A stretch of DNA of 64,000 bases. Origin: Sarcophilus harrisii (taxonomy: Eukaryota; Chordata; Mammalia; Dasyuromorphia; Dasyuridae). Each line of letters opens with the position of its first letter. Positions within the stretch are counted from its first letter, which is position 1. Where the stretch lies: positions 69,075,823 through 69,139,822 of the forward strand of contig NC_045432.1 of NCBI RefSeq assembly GCF_902635505.1, read 5' to 3'. The position numbers were made by a program, and so were the translations under genes. Of the stretch, positions 54,506 through 64,000 are shown in pieces. Under the pieces are notes generated by a model. The model saw only the letters and a program-made list of their open reading frames with translations. It ran no database searches and had not been told where the DNA came from.

Positions 54506-56100
54506 ATAGGAAGGAAGGGTGGCTGCTAAGGCAATTAAAGCTCTCATTAGGGTGCAGCTGCCAGGACTTTGCCTCAGAGCAGCAAATGTAAAGGGTGAGG
54601 GAGACACACTCGCAAGGCTTGCTTCTTCCCCCTTTCAGCAATTTATAAACTTCAAGATGTCCTGGAAGGAATCTCGGCCCCCTGCAGAGGCCAGAACCAC
54701 AGTGAACTTCCTTCTCACAGATCACTCTCCATATTGACTTCCTCTCTTCTCCTCAGTGCTCCCAGTGGGAAAATGTCTAGTTAAAGCCCTGGAGATGAAG
54801 AAAATGGACAGGAGAAGACTTGGTGGGAAGCTGTTTCTGTCTTCCCGGGAGACAAGAAGATGGGTCCTTAGAAAGTATCGGCCCTGAAATTCTAGAAAAT
54901 CACTTTGAGATTCTGCCACGTACCCCAAGAAGAAACAATAGCTGAGGAGAATGAAATGGGGAGGATACATTTGCGTGGGCACTGCGTGTGCTCATGTTGT
55001 ACCCGAGTAAGACAGTTACAGAGGAAAGCAGACCTTGTCCTGAAGGGCAGAAGAATACAATTGGGGATTCAGGGGAAAAATATTCCTCACCATGTTTCTC
55101 TGCAATCACATTCAGTGTGGAATTTCAACTTCCCTTCCAAATCAAATACTATCGAACACCTAGTTAGAAAGATGGGAATTAAACAGATCACCAAAAATCC
55201 ATTGGCCTGTCGGGGTCTTGAGGCTTCAGAGTGATAATTTATCAACCCCCCACTGATGACTGGCCTCATGCTCTGAGAATATCCTGGAAATTCACTTCCG
55301 ATCGATTCTTGCCCAAATAAAATTTGTAAGGACATCCTTTCTTTTTAGTTTCTGTGGAACGCTGCTCAGACCCCAGAGACTCCAGTCAATGACCTCTTAG
55401 CCTATATTTTTGTTCCCCAGCAGCCTAGTCACTCCATATGGATCTTTCTCCCAGCAAGCCAGTTTTCCCCAGAGGGGCAGAAGTATCTTTCCCACTTATT
55501 TAAGAATAGAAACACCACCCCAGCAGCCAAGAGCTCCAATGCTCAAGCTTCACAGGATTCCCCCACCCCAGCCTTTCTTTCCCCTGCCCAAAGCCCTCAA
55601 AGTGTCTTCTCCAAATCAATTGGATTCAGATTGAGTTTAAGCCAAATCTTGCATGATATTTCATGTGCTAGTTTATTATTATTGATTTCTAGTCTCCTCT
55701 TTCTTTCCTAAATAGGGGCTCTTGGTCTTTTGTGATCTGATATAATGCCTCAAACTCCCTGCTCGCCCTTGACCCACACGCAAAGGAGTCCCCAGTCATC
55801 TTCTCCATGTGGGAGACCCCAGGAGGGTCATAGAGCTTTGCTGATTTGTCCAGAGTCACTGACTTTAATCCCAGCATTTCATCTCCTAGGCTGCTGTATG
55901 TCCCCTCTATTGCCTCTTTTCCTCATATAACCATTACTATCATCCACTTAGGTATGAAGGTCCCCAAACACATTTAATCAATCGGCACAATGATAGGTTT
56001 TAATGGGTAATTGAAAAGTTTACACACTATGATCTCTTGACAAAGCTGTGGTTCTCTTTGAGGGGGTCAAGAAGAAAAGCAGTCAGCCATACCCATTGAT
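54506..56100. other. Long unassigned stretch, slightly GC-richer
   Basis: Several short frames on both strands (54504-54725 -, 54905-55234 +, 55410-55634 +) without recognised domains. 55230-55400 has an AATAAA near 55315 and might be an LTR, but I cannot support it. No gene called. Confidence 0.4.
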
Positions 56101-56109
56101 TAAAAAAAA

Positions 56110-56565
56110 AACCCTATAAAACTGGGCGTATCCTTTGACTCAGCAATACCAATACTAAGCCTATACACCAAAGGTACCCAAGAAAAAGAAAAGGATCCAG
56201 ATGTACAAAAATATTATAGCAGCTCTTTTTATGGTAACAAAGAATTGGTAAGTGAAGGGATAGCCATCAATTGGGAAATGGCTGAACAAGTTATGGTATA
56301 TGAAGAAGAGGTAATGTTATTGTGTTGTAAGAAATGATGAAGGGGATAATTTCTGAGGAACCCAGGGAGATTTATATGAATTGATACAAAATGAAGTGAG
56401 CAGAACCAGGAGAACAATAATAGCAATATTGTAAATATAATCAATGGTGAATACAGTGATTCACCACAATTCCAAAGAACCTATCATGAAAAACAACTTC
56501 CACCATAGAAAAGTGATGCACTCAAGATAGAGCCCAGAATGTACTCAAGACAGAGCCCAGAATGA
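56110..56565 (+). repeat. L1 LINE ORF2 3' fragment
   Basis: 'gggcgtatcctttgactcag', 'gccatcaattgggaaatggc', 'tgaacaagttatggtatatg', 'gaagtgagcagaaccaggag' and 'ttccaaagaacctatcatga'. The end carries a 23-bp tandem duplication (56520-56542, 56543-56565; 20+ matches). Confidence 0.8.
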
Positions 56566-56567
56566 AG

Positions 56568-56599
56568 CATGTCTGTCTGTCTGTCTGTGTGTCTCTCTC

Positions 56600-56630
<31 letters not shown>

Positions 56631-56700
56631 CCTCTCTCTCTCATTCTTCCCCTCTCTCTCTTTCTCCCCCTTCCCCTGTCCTTTCCTCCCTCCTTTCTTA
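56568..56700. repeat. (TGTC)n and (CT)n pyrimidine tract
   Basis: TGTC units at 56569-56588, then CT-rich sequence to about 56700. It opens three overlapping Ser/Leu- or Arg/Glu-rich frames that are artefacts. Confidence 0.95.
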
Positions 56701-57606
56701 AGTCTCAAGCTCAGATTGACTTCTGGAGGAAATCCAAATCCAGTATGGAAAGAAGGGAGCATATACTCTACAAAGCTGAGAAAGGTCACTCTCCCCTTCA
56801 ACCAAATGAGTCTTGGGATGAGCCAGGAAGAAAAGAAGAGAAAATATGTTCTCTGCAGCTGGAAAACTATTCTTGCCTTTAGTTAGGCTGAAACCAGGGA
56901 GAATTCAGGATGGAAAGTAAGGACAGCATTTTCTCTGCAGCTTGAAAAGACTTATTGCCATCATCTTCTCGAGCTTTGAATGGAAGGTAACCAGAATAGT
57001 ATTATTAGTTACAGATGCAAGGGGCTGGATCTCCTTGCCACCATTATAACAGACTCATAAAGGTATGAAGCTATGCAGAGTAATGGCAGCCACATTAAAA
57101 TAGCATCTGCTAAATGTTCTCTTATAGCATCTCCCTAGCTTCCTTTTCCTCCATTCATCATTTGCTCTTTATCTATTTTTAAGCTAATAAGCAACAACAA
57201 CAATAACAGAAACCCTTGGTTCCTGTAGTACAACTCCATTTATGCATCCTTGATTTTATCTTATTTTTATAAGGTTCTAAGAAATGTTAATGATAGCATA
57301 AACAGTATTATGTTAAAATCATATTCTCCAGGCTTGGTTTCTGTGTCTAAGTGGCAAGTTACAAAAAGATATGAATTTCCTACCAATATAATTTTCTAAT
57401 AGGTAATGCCTGATTATTGTTACTGCTGAGTGATATTAAAAGACTTGCAAAACATACTTAGATTTGCTTCAGTTCTCACAGTTCTGAGTAATATGTAATA
57501 GACAATATAAGAGAATACATTTTGTGATGGGATTTCATGGATATGTCAATGATTGGGGAGGAGGGAAGCTAAAGCTCTATTTTGTTGGGAAATTTAATTC
57601 ATCAGA
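56701..57606. other. Unassigned non-coding stretch
   Basis: No gene or nameable repeat. Confidence 0.4.
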
Positions 57607-57620
57607 AGTTCTATGGGCTT

Positions 57621-58545
57621 ATTAATCAGAGAAATGCAAATTAAGACAACTCTGAGATACCACTATACACCTGTCAGATTGGCTAGAATGACAGGGAAAG
57701 ATAATGCGGAATGTTGGCGAGGGTGTGGGAAAACTGGGACACTGATACATTGTTAGTGGAATTGTGAATATATCCAGCCATTCTGGAGAGTGATTTGGAA
57801 CTATGCCCAGAGAGTTATCAAACTGTGCATACCCTTTGATCCAGCAGTGTTACTACTGGGCCTATATCCCAAAGAGATTTTAAAGAAGGGAAAGGGACCT
57901 GTATGTACAAGAATGTTTGTGGCAACCCTGTTTGTACTGGCAAGAAACTGGAAAATGAGTGGATGCCCATCAATTGGAAAATGGCTGAATAAACTATGGT
58001 ATATGAATATTATGGAATATTATTGTTCAGTAAGAAATGCCCGGCAGGATGATTTCAGAAAGGCTGGAGAGACTTACAGGAACTGATGCTGAGTGAAATG
58101 AGCAGGACCAGAAGATCATTATATACTTCAACAACAATACTAGATGATGATCAATTCTGATGGACGGGGCCCTCTTCAACAATGAGATGAACCAGATCAG
58201 TTCCAATAGAGCAGTAATGAATTGAACCAGCTACACCCAGGGAAAGAACTCTGGGAGATGATTATGAACCACTACATAGAATTCCCAATCCCTCTATCTT
58301 TGTCCGCCTGCATTTTGGATTTCCTTCACAGGCTAATTGTACAATATTTCAAAGTCCGATTCTTTTTGTACAGCAAAATAACTGTATGGACATATAGACA
58401 TATATTGTATTTAACATATACTTTAACATATTTAACATGTATTGGTCAACCTGCCATCTGGGTGAGGGGATGGGGGGAAGGAGGGGGAAAATTGGATATA
58501 TCTTGTAAATAAAAAGCTATAATAATTTTTTTTAAAAAAAAAAGA
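57621..58545 (+). repeat. Young L1 LINE 3' fragment (ORF2 C-terminus and 3' UTR)
   Basis: It starts with 'aatcagagaaatgcaaatta' and keeps about 98 codons of ORF2 open at 57790-58086 (IWNYAQRVIKLCIPFDPAVLLLGLYPKEILKKGKGP…). The 3' UTR is shared with 24856-25706 and ends in AATAAAAAGCTATAATAATT plus A10. It is flanked by 'ttctatgggctt' (57609-57620) and 'ttatatgggactt' (58548-58560), a diverged target duplication. Part of the 3' UTR between the G-rich block and the tail is deleted compared with the sibling. Confidence 0.9.
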
Positions 58546-58776
58546 GAATTTATATGGGACTTGGGGGGGTAGATCTCTTATCTGGGAACAGTAGGAGTGG
58601 AGGTGGAGAAGGAAAATGACATTTGAGATGAATACTTCTTAGAAATGTTTACATTTGAATGAAAGCAGACCCTTTATCAAACTCAAAAGCAAGGATATGG
58701 TTTAAAGTATCTGGATGATAATCTTGGGAACAAACCCTTTTCCTATTTGAATGAATGGAGGTTAATATAAGATCAT
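58546..58776. other. Unassigned spacer
   Basis: No gene or nameable repeat. Confidence 0.4.
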
Positions 58777-58998
58777 AGGAGCAAAATCTTAGAATCAGAA
58801 ATGATGAAAGATCACCCAGTTCAAAGTCTTCATCCTACCAATGAGTAAATCTGATCTTCAGAGACATTCAATGACTTCTCCAAAGTCACACAGGTAGGAA
58901 AGATTGCAGAACAGGTTGTTAAACATTTATCAGCAGTGAACCCAGAGTCTCTAACTACAAAATCATATACTCCTTCCACTGGATTGTGCTACCTTTTC
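58777..58998 (-). repeat. MIR-related SINE
   Basis: 'tcttagaatcagaaatgatg', 'aatgacttctccaaagtcac' and 'ccttccactggattgtgcta' have the same order as the family at 31190-31450. Confidence 0.65.
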
Positions 58999-59024
58999 TG
59001 TTTTGCAAAAACTTTGAGCTTGAA

Positions 59025-59605
59025 GGAACCGGAAATTAAATAGATGTTCATCAGTTGGAGAATGGCTGAAAAAGTTATGGTATATGAATGCAATGGAATA
59101 TTATTGTTCTATAAGAAACGATCAGCAGGATGATTTCAGAAAGGCCTGGAGAGACTTATAGGAACTGATGCTGGGTAAAGTGAGCAGAACCAAGTGTACA
59201 TAGCAACAACAAGATTAGGTGCTGATCAACTGTGAAGGAAGTGGGTGGCTCTTTTCAACAATGAGGCGATTCAAGCCAATTCTAATAGACTTGGGACGGA
59301 GAGAGCCTTCCACATCCAGACAGAGAGCTATGGGGACTGACTGTGGATCAAAGCATAATATTTTCACTTTTTTGTTGTTGTTGTTGTTTCTTTGCTTGGC
59401 TTTTTTTTTTCTTTCTCATGTTTTTTTTTCCCCTTTTCATCTGATTTTTCTGGTACAGCATGACAAAGAAGGAAATATGTTTTTTAAAATTGCACATGTC
59501 TAACCTATATTGGATTGCTATCTCAGAAAGGCAAACGTTGAAAACTATCTGCATGTATTTGAAAAAAATAAAAAGCCATTATTATCATTATTTTTAAAAA
59601 TTTGA
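59025..59605 (+). repeat. L1 LINE ORF2 3' end and UTR
   Basis: 'gatgttcatcagttggagaa', 'tggctgaaaaagttatggta', 'actgatgctgggtaaagtga', 'ggcgattcaagccaattcta' and 'atagacttgggacggagaga', ending AATAAAAAGCCATTATTATC. The flanks 'actttgagcttgaagga' (59010-59026) and 'atttgaacttggaaatg' (59600-59616) form a diverged target duplication. Confidence 0.88.
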
Positions 59606-61068
59606 ACTTGGAAATGTCCAAGTTTCTGCACTTCTTTTAGTAACAGCTTGTAGGAAAATGGAACCTTTCTCAATATGATGATCAAACTGTTATATCTTAA
59701 CTTTCAAAGAAATTATCATCAGAGCTCCAAGGCAGATGATTGGAGCTTGGTGCTTTACCACAGGATACAAAATCTTCGAAGGTATAATTTTTAAATAATG
59801 ATTTTAAAAGATCATACAATTTTAAAATGGGTTACATTTACATTTGATAGTCCTCTTGTTCCTTCAGCAACTAGAAATCACTGTGCTTGTTCCCAAGTTA
59901 GCAAGAATAATTCCATCAGAGAGCTAAAAGATTACTCCAGTTCCTTTCTCTACCTCATAGGATGAGGCAGGGAAAGGAAGGAATACTGGGGAGTTCAAAT
60001 GGACTGAGTTTGCAGTAGGATAAATGGACAAATTCAGATGATTTGAGAGAACAAATTACAAAGCACACAGTGGGAAACTGGAGATACCAGTCCCATTATT
60101 AAAAACCAAACCACAAGTATTACCTCACCTTAGCCTGTGATGAGACAGACCCCAGAGTATTTCTTGGGTCAGCATCCATTTTTACCCACGTTACTTTTAG
60201 TCAGGTTAGCTATGTAGAGCTACTTGGCTACTTCTATTATTCTTCACTTGTAAAGGCCTTTTATTTGTATCAAGAAATGAAATCTATCCCAAGACAAATG
60301 CAAAACATTTTCTTCTTTTCTCAAATGACATCAGTGAAGATACAGTCCTTTAAAAAAAAAGTAAGTATACTGGCAAGCAGCTTCTGCATCATACACTTTG
60401 TTCCTGAATTTCAAATACATTCCTCAAATGATTTAGCAATGACCAATCTTCTAGGCTTTAAGTTTGATACTGCAAGAGGAAAACCCTGAGAGAATTAAAC
60501 AAGGGGAGGACTATGAGAAAGAGGGAGAGAAATCCTTGCAAGTATCTTTTCATAACTGTTCCACACTCTCCGTTCTTTCTCCAAAATGATTAGAGACTGC
60601 CTGTGGGTGGCCCCAATCCTAGCCCATGCTTAATTAATTAACAAACTTTTCTAGCAGCCTCTTGACCTCTTTTGCTTGGGCTGGAAGCACAGTTTTCCCT
60701 GTTTATTATTGCAATTGAGATGCAAACTGTGACCTTTTCGGCCCACTGAGCTGTAGTAACTCAGTTACCGACCACATTTACCTCATTTCCTTATTCTCCT
60801 TTTTTGTCTGGAACCATTCACATGTTGCAAATAAAAATGGGATTTTGGAGGGTTAAAGAGAGACTTCTTAGAGTCCAGTAAAGGAAGTTTGGGGGCAGCC
60901 TCTACCATCTTGCCCAGCTCCCAATATCTTTCTTTCCTAACAGAGTAATTATGGTAGAAGAAAAGCAGCTGGGCAGAAGTTCCTTCCCCAGCTTTAACAA
61001 CTGTTTAGACCTGGGACTGGCTTGAGGGACTGGCCATATACTGGACCTTCCCAAGTAGTAGGCAGGCT
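59606..61068. other. Long unassigned non-coding stretch
   Basis: A 74-codon plus-strand frame at 60265-60489 has no known domain. No recognised repeat over about 1.4 kb. Confidence 0.4.
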
Positions 61069-61069
61069 T

Positions 61070-61255
61070 ATTCAGAGCTATGGATTTGGAGTCAAAACAG
61101 ATCCAGGTTCATAAGGCCTCCTCTGCCCTCTACTACTTGGACAAGTCCCTTCCCCTCACTAGGCCTCGGTTTCCTGAGCCAATGTAAAATGAGGGAGTTG
61201 TATTAGATGGCCTCTGAGGGTCCTTCCAGCTCTAAATTGATGGTCCTTTGGGGAG
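61070..61255 (+). repeat. MIR-type SINE
   Basis: 'agagctatggatttggagtc', 'acttggacaagtcccttccc', 'ctcactaggcctcggtttcc' and 'agatggcctctgagggtcct' are the MIR-like order in sense. Confidence 0.7.
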
Positions 61256-61499
61256 TAGGAAGAGATCTCAGGCTGAATGAAATGTCTTTCTTTTTGTTCT
61301 TTTCTTTGTATTCTCTAGAACAGGAGAAGATTGCACATGAAGCCATGAACTTCCATTATGTATCACTTGGCTTTTCTTTTTAAGTATATAATAGATTCAA
61401 CATATAATTTTCAAAGGTATCTTGTTTGTTTGGGATTCCTTCTGGCCTTCTGTCTGATTTCCTGTCTTCTGTTAAGGGGAAACCATAACTCTACCTCCT
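61256..61499. other. Unassigned spacer
   Basis: No gene. The right edge grades into the L1 3' UTR. Confidence 0.4.
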
Positions 61500-61929
61500 C
61501 TCTTTATACTTCTTCTCCATCCCTCATCCCCCCCCCTCCAATAAGAAAAAAAGAGAAAACCCTTGTAAAAAATATGTACAGTTAAATTTCCATATCGATA
61601 TTATCCAAAAATGCATTTCTTCTTCTGTATCTTGAGTCTAGCACCTCCCTTTTAGGAGATGGGTAGCACACTTCCTCATCAGTCCTCTGGATTTGTAGTG
61701 GGTCATTGCCTTGATCAAAGTTAAGTCTTTTGAACTTGTCTTTCTAAATTATGTTGTTATTGTAGAAATTATGTGTAGAAATTGTGGCTCTGCTTATTTC
61801 ATTCTTGATCAGATCTGGAAAAAGTCTTCCAAGAATTCTCTGAAATTGTCCTTTTCATCATTTCTTATACTATAGTAACATTTCATTACATTCACATGCC
61901 ATAACTTGTCCAGTCATTCCCCAATTGAT

Positions 61930-62247
61930 GGTTCTTATTATCATTTCCGTCCTTTCTGACTCTTTGTAACCCCATTTGGGTTTGTTTGGGATTTGTGGTT
62001 TTTGGTTTTTTTTGTTTTTTTGGTTTTTTTTGGCAAAGTTACTGGAGTGGTTTGCCATTTCCTTCTCCAGTTCATTTTACAGATGAGGAATTGAGGTAAA
62101 CAGGATGAAATGACTTGCCTAGAATTGCACAACTAGTAAGAGTTTAGGCCAGGTCTTAGTTCAGAAAGAGGACTCTTCTTGACTCCAGGATTGGCACTCT
62201 ATCCACTATACCACCCAGCCCTGCTCCTTCCCTCCCCCACAGTGAAT
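61930..62247 (-). repeat. MAR1-like SINE inserted in L1
   Basis: Complement: 'gtcctttctgactctttgta', a T/G-rich expansion, 'tggcaaagttactggagtgg', 'catttccttctccagttcat' and 'actctatccactataccacc'. L1 text breaks at 'caattgatgg' and resumes at 'tcccttaatttccagttctc'. Confidence 0.85.
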
Positions 62248-63017
62248 ACTCCCTTAATTTCCAGTTCTCTGCCCCTATAAAAATAGCTGGTATACATATT
62301 TTTGTACATATAGGTAATTTTCCTTTTGCTTTAATTTCTTTGGATATAGTCCTAGGAGTAGTATTGCCAGGTCAAAGTATACTTACAGTTTATTGGCTTT
62401 TTGGATATAATTCTACAGTGCTTTCCAGAATGGTCATACAAATTCACAACTACAGCAACTGTGTATAAGGGTGATATCTTCTCCCATCCCTTGCAATAAT
62501 CATCGTTTTCTATGTTGCCATTTTTTGCCAGTTTGAAGAATATGAGGTACAATCTATCGTTGTTTTAACTTGCATTTGTCTAACTATTGGTGATCTGGGG
62601 AAACTTTTCATATAGTTGTTGATAGCTTAGACTCCTTCCTTTTAAAACTACCTGACCATATTTTTTGAACATCTCTCAGTCTACCGGCCCCCTTATTTCT
62701 ACCTTTTTTGATTATTTCTTGAGACTCTTGACTTTGTGTTCCTCCAGATGAGTCCATTATTATTATTTAGCTCTATGAAATAAATCTTTGGTAGTGTGAT
62801 TGGTATGGCACTGAACAATTAAATTAATTTATATTTGGGTAGTATTGTCGTTTTCATTATATTGGTTCAGCCCAACATGAGCAATTAATATTTCTTCACT
62901 TACTTAGTTCTGTCTTTATTTCTATAAAGAGTGTTTTGTATTTATATTAATTTAATTCCTATGTGTTCTTTAGCAGAAAGACTCCCAAATATGTCATACT
63001 CTCTGTAGTTATTTTGA

Positions 63018-63273
63018 GGGGCAGCTAGGTGGTACAGTGGATAAAGTGCCAGGCCTGGAGTCAGGAAGATATGAGTCTAAATGTGGTCTCAGACACTTAT
63101 TAGCTATGGGATCCTGTGCAAGTCACTTCATCTAATTTGCCTCAGCTTCCTCAGCTGTAAAATGATCTGGAGAAGGAAATGGCAAACCATGCCAGTATCT
63201 TTGCCAAAACAACAAACCCTAAATGCAGTCACAAAGAACTGGAATCTGACTGAACACCAAGCAAAACAAAAAC
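63018..63273 (+). repeat. MAR1-like SINE, full length, inserted in L1
   Basis: 'ggggcagctaggtggtacag', 'aagtgccaggcctggagtca', 'gcctcagcttcctcagctgt', 'agaaggaaatggcaaaccat' and 'gccagtatctttgccaaaac', then an AAACAAAAA tail. Flanked by the perfect 9-bp duplication TTATTTTGA (63009-63017, 63274-63282). Best preserved MAR1-like copy here. Confidence 0.93.
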
Positions 63274-64000
63274 TTATTTTGATTAGAATTTCTATCATGT
63301 CCTAGGCTTTATTGTTATACTGTATACTCAAATACTGACTATGTGTGTGGATTTATTTTATATCCTACAATTTTGCTAACATTGTTTCAATTAATTTTTT
63401 AAGGATCCTCTATAGTTTTGTAGGTAAATCATCATATCATCTGAAAAAAAAAAGTGATAGCTTTATTTCCTTTTGGCCTATGTTTAATTGCCTCAATTTC
63501 TTTTTCTGGACTGATTGCTATAGCTAGTATTTCTAATACTATATCAAATAGTGATAGTGATACTGTATGTCCTTGCTTTACCTCTGATCTGATGGGAAAA
63601 GCCTCTAGTTTAGACCCATTCCATGTAAGACTTACTTTCTGTTTTATCTAGACAACTCTTGCAACATTAAATAAAGATCTATTTATTCCTATGTTTTTAA
63701 TATTAATAGAAAAGAATGTTGTATTTTTCACATGGGTTTTTTAACATCTCTGGACATAATCATATGATTGTTGTTCTTATCATCGTTATGCTCTGTTATG
63801 TTCGTATTTTTCTTAACATTGGACTAACTCTTACTTGGCTTACAACCAACCCTGGTCATTGTTGATAATCTTTTAAATATGTTGCTGTAGCCTCCGTCTT
63901 TGTCCTTTATGACCTTCAACATTTTTGAAGTTCACGTGCAGCGCACTCTTGCTAAGCTTGCAAGAGAGAAATCTTTGATTGTCTTGTAAAGCTCTTCTTC

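Larger units (their letters stand above)
61500..63900 (-). repeat. Old L1 LINE, ORF2 to 3' UTR, hosting two SINEs
   Basis: From left: 3' UTR complement ('atcttgagtctagcacctcc', 'catcagtcctctggatttgt', 'catttcttatactatagtaa'), C-terminal ORF2 ('ggatatagtcctaggagtag', 'tttccagaatggtcatacaa'), then thumb and reverse-transcriptase coding ('tagctctatgaaataaatct', 'agtgatagctttatttcctt', 'attgctatagctagtatttc'). About 2.4 kb with several stops and a gap near 62650-62700. No frame is intact. Confidence 0.85.

Noticed and set aside
55230-55400. Possible LTR with AATAAA near 55315
   Set aside because: No TATA at a sensible distance, no TG…CA ends and no flanking duplication that I could find.
56484-56886. 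Three overlapping Ser/Leu- and Arg/Glu-rich frames of about 105 codons
   Set aside because: They are translations of the CT/TGTC tract and its flanks, with no domain.
1-64000. CRISPR arrays, operons or bacterial-type defence systems
   Set aside because: The repeat content is that of a mammalian nuclear genome. No regularly spaced short repeats with unique spacers and no compact gene clusters are present.

Overview
The window reads as a marsupial nuclear genome, probably an Australian lineage. It is about 64 kb of AT-rich, CpG-poor DNA with no convincing host protein-coding exon on either strand. The species inference rests on its repeats. There are many copies of a tRNA-derived SINE with the head GGCAGCTAGGTGG (MAR1-like), and of a shorter relative ending in CAATTGCCTCA plus A tail (WSINE1-like, which I associate with Australian marsupials). 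There are also L1 copies whose 3' tail reads AATAAAAAGCTATAATAA, long L2 and L3/CR1 LINEs, MIR-type SINEs and an RTE LINE. All family names come from memory of consensus sequences; no database search was run.

The one gene I can support is a well-formed tRNA-Thr gene with anticodon AGT on the minus strand at 30680-30752, with a T run just downstream. Long open frames elsewhere fall in repeats (for example L1 ORF2 C-termini at 24973-25287 and 57790-58086), in microsatellites, or in sequence that resembles nothing I know.

Layout: 1-7.5 kb holds scattered L3, L2, MIR and L1 pieces with a compound trinucleotide tract. 7.5-9.3 kb is the 5' half of an L1. 9.3-11.3 kb is unassigned. 12-14.5 kb has a SINE, L2 and an internally deleted minus-strand L1. 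15-23.9 kb has MIR and L2 fragments, plus an L1 tail inside an L3 copy. 23.9-28.8 kb is dense L1, with a younger L1 inside an older one, an inverted segment and a solo LTR. 29-35.6 kb has the tRNA gene, an L1, two WSINE1-like SINEs and a second LTR. 37-39.2 kb has L2 pieces and a 118-bp tandem array. 40.5-43.1 kb is an RTE LINE beside a long L3. 43.1-44.4 kb is a doubly nested L1. 45.9-48.7 kb is nested L1, L2, MIR and SINE. 48.7-49.2 kb is a compact rearranged endogenous-retrovirus remnant. 49.2-60 kb has further L1, L2 and L3 insertions, several with clear target-site duplications. 61.5-63.9 kb is an old minus-strand L1 carrying two SINEs.

The genes do not work together as a system. The content is a record of successive retrotransposition: L3, L2 and MIR are oldest, then RTE and older L1, then MAR1-like SINEs and LTR elements, then WSINE1-like SINEs and the youngest L1 tails. 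The least ordinary features are a 476-bp retroviral remnant with long inverted ends, a 6-bp target duplication and a betaretrovirus-like integrase segment, and the 118-bp diverged tandem array at 38.9-39.2 kb. I found no CRISPR array, operon or new enzymatic system.
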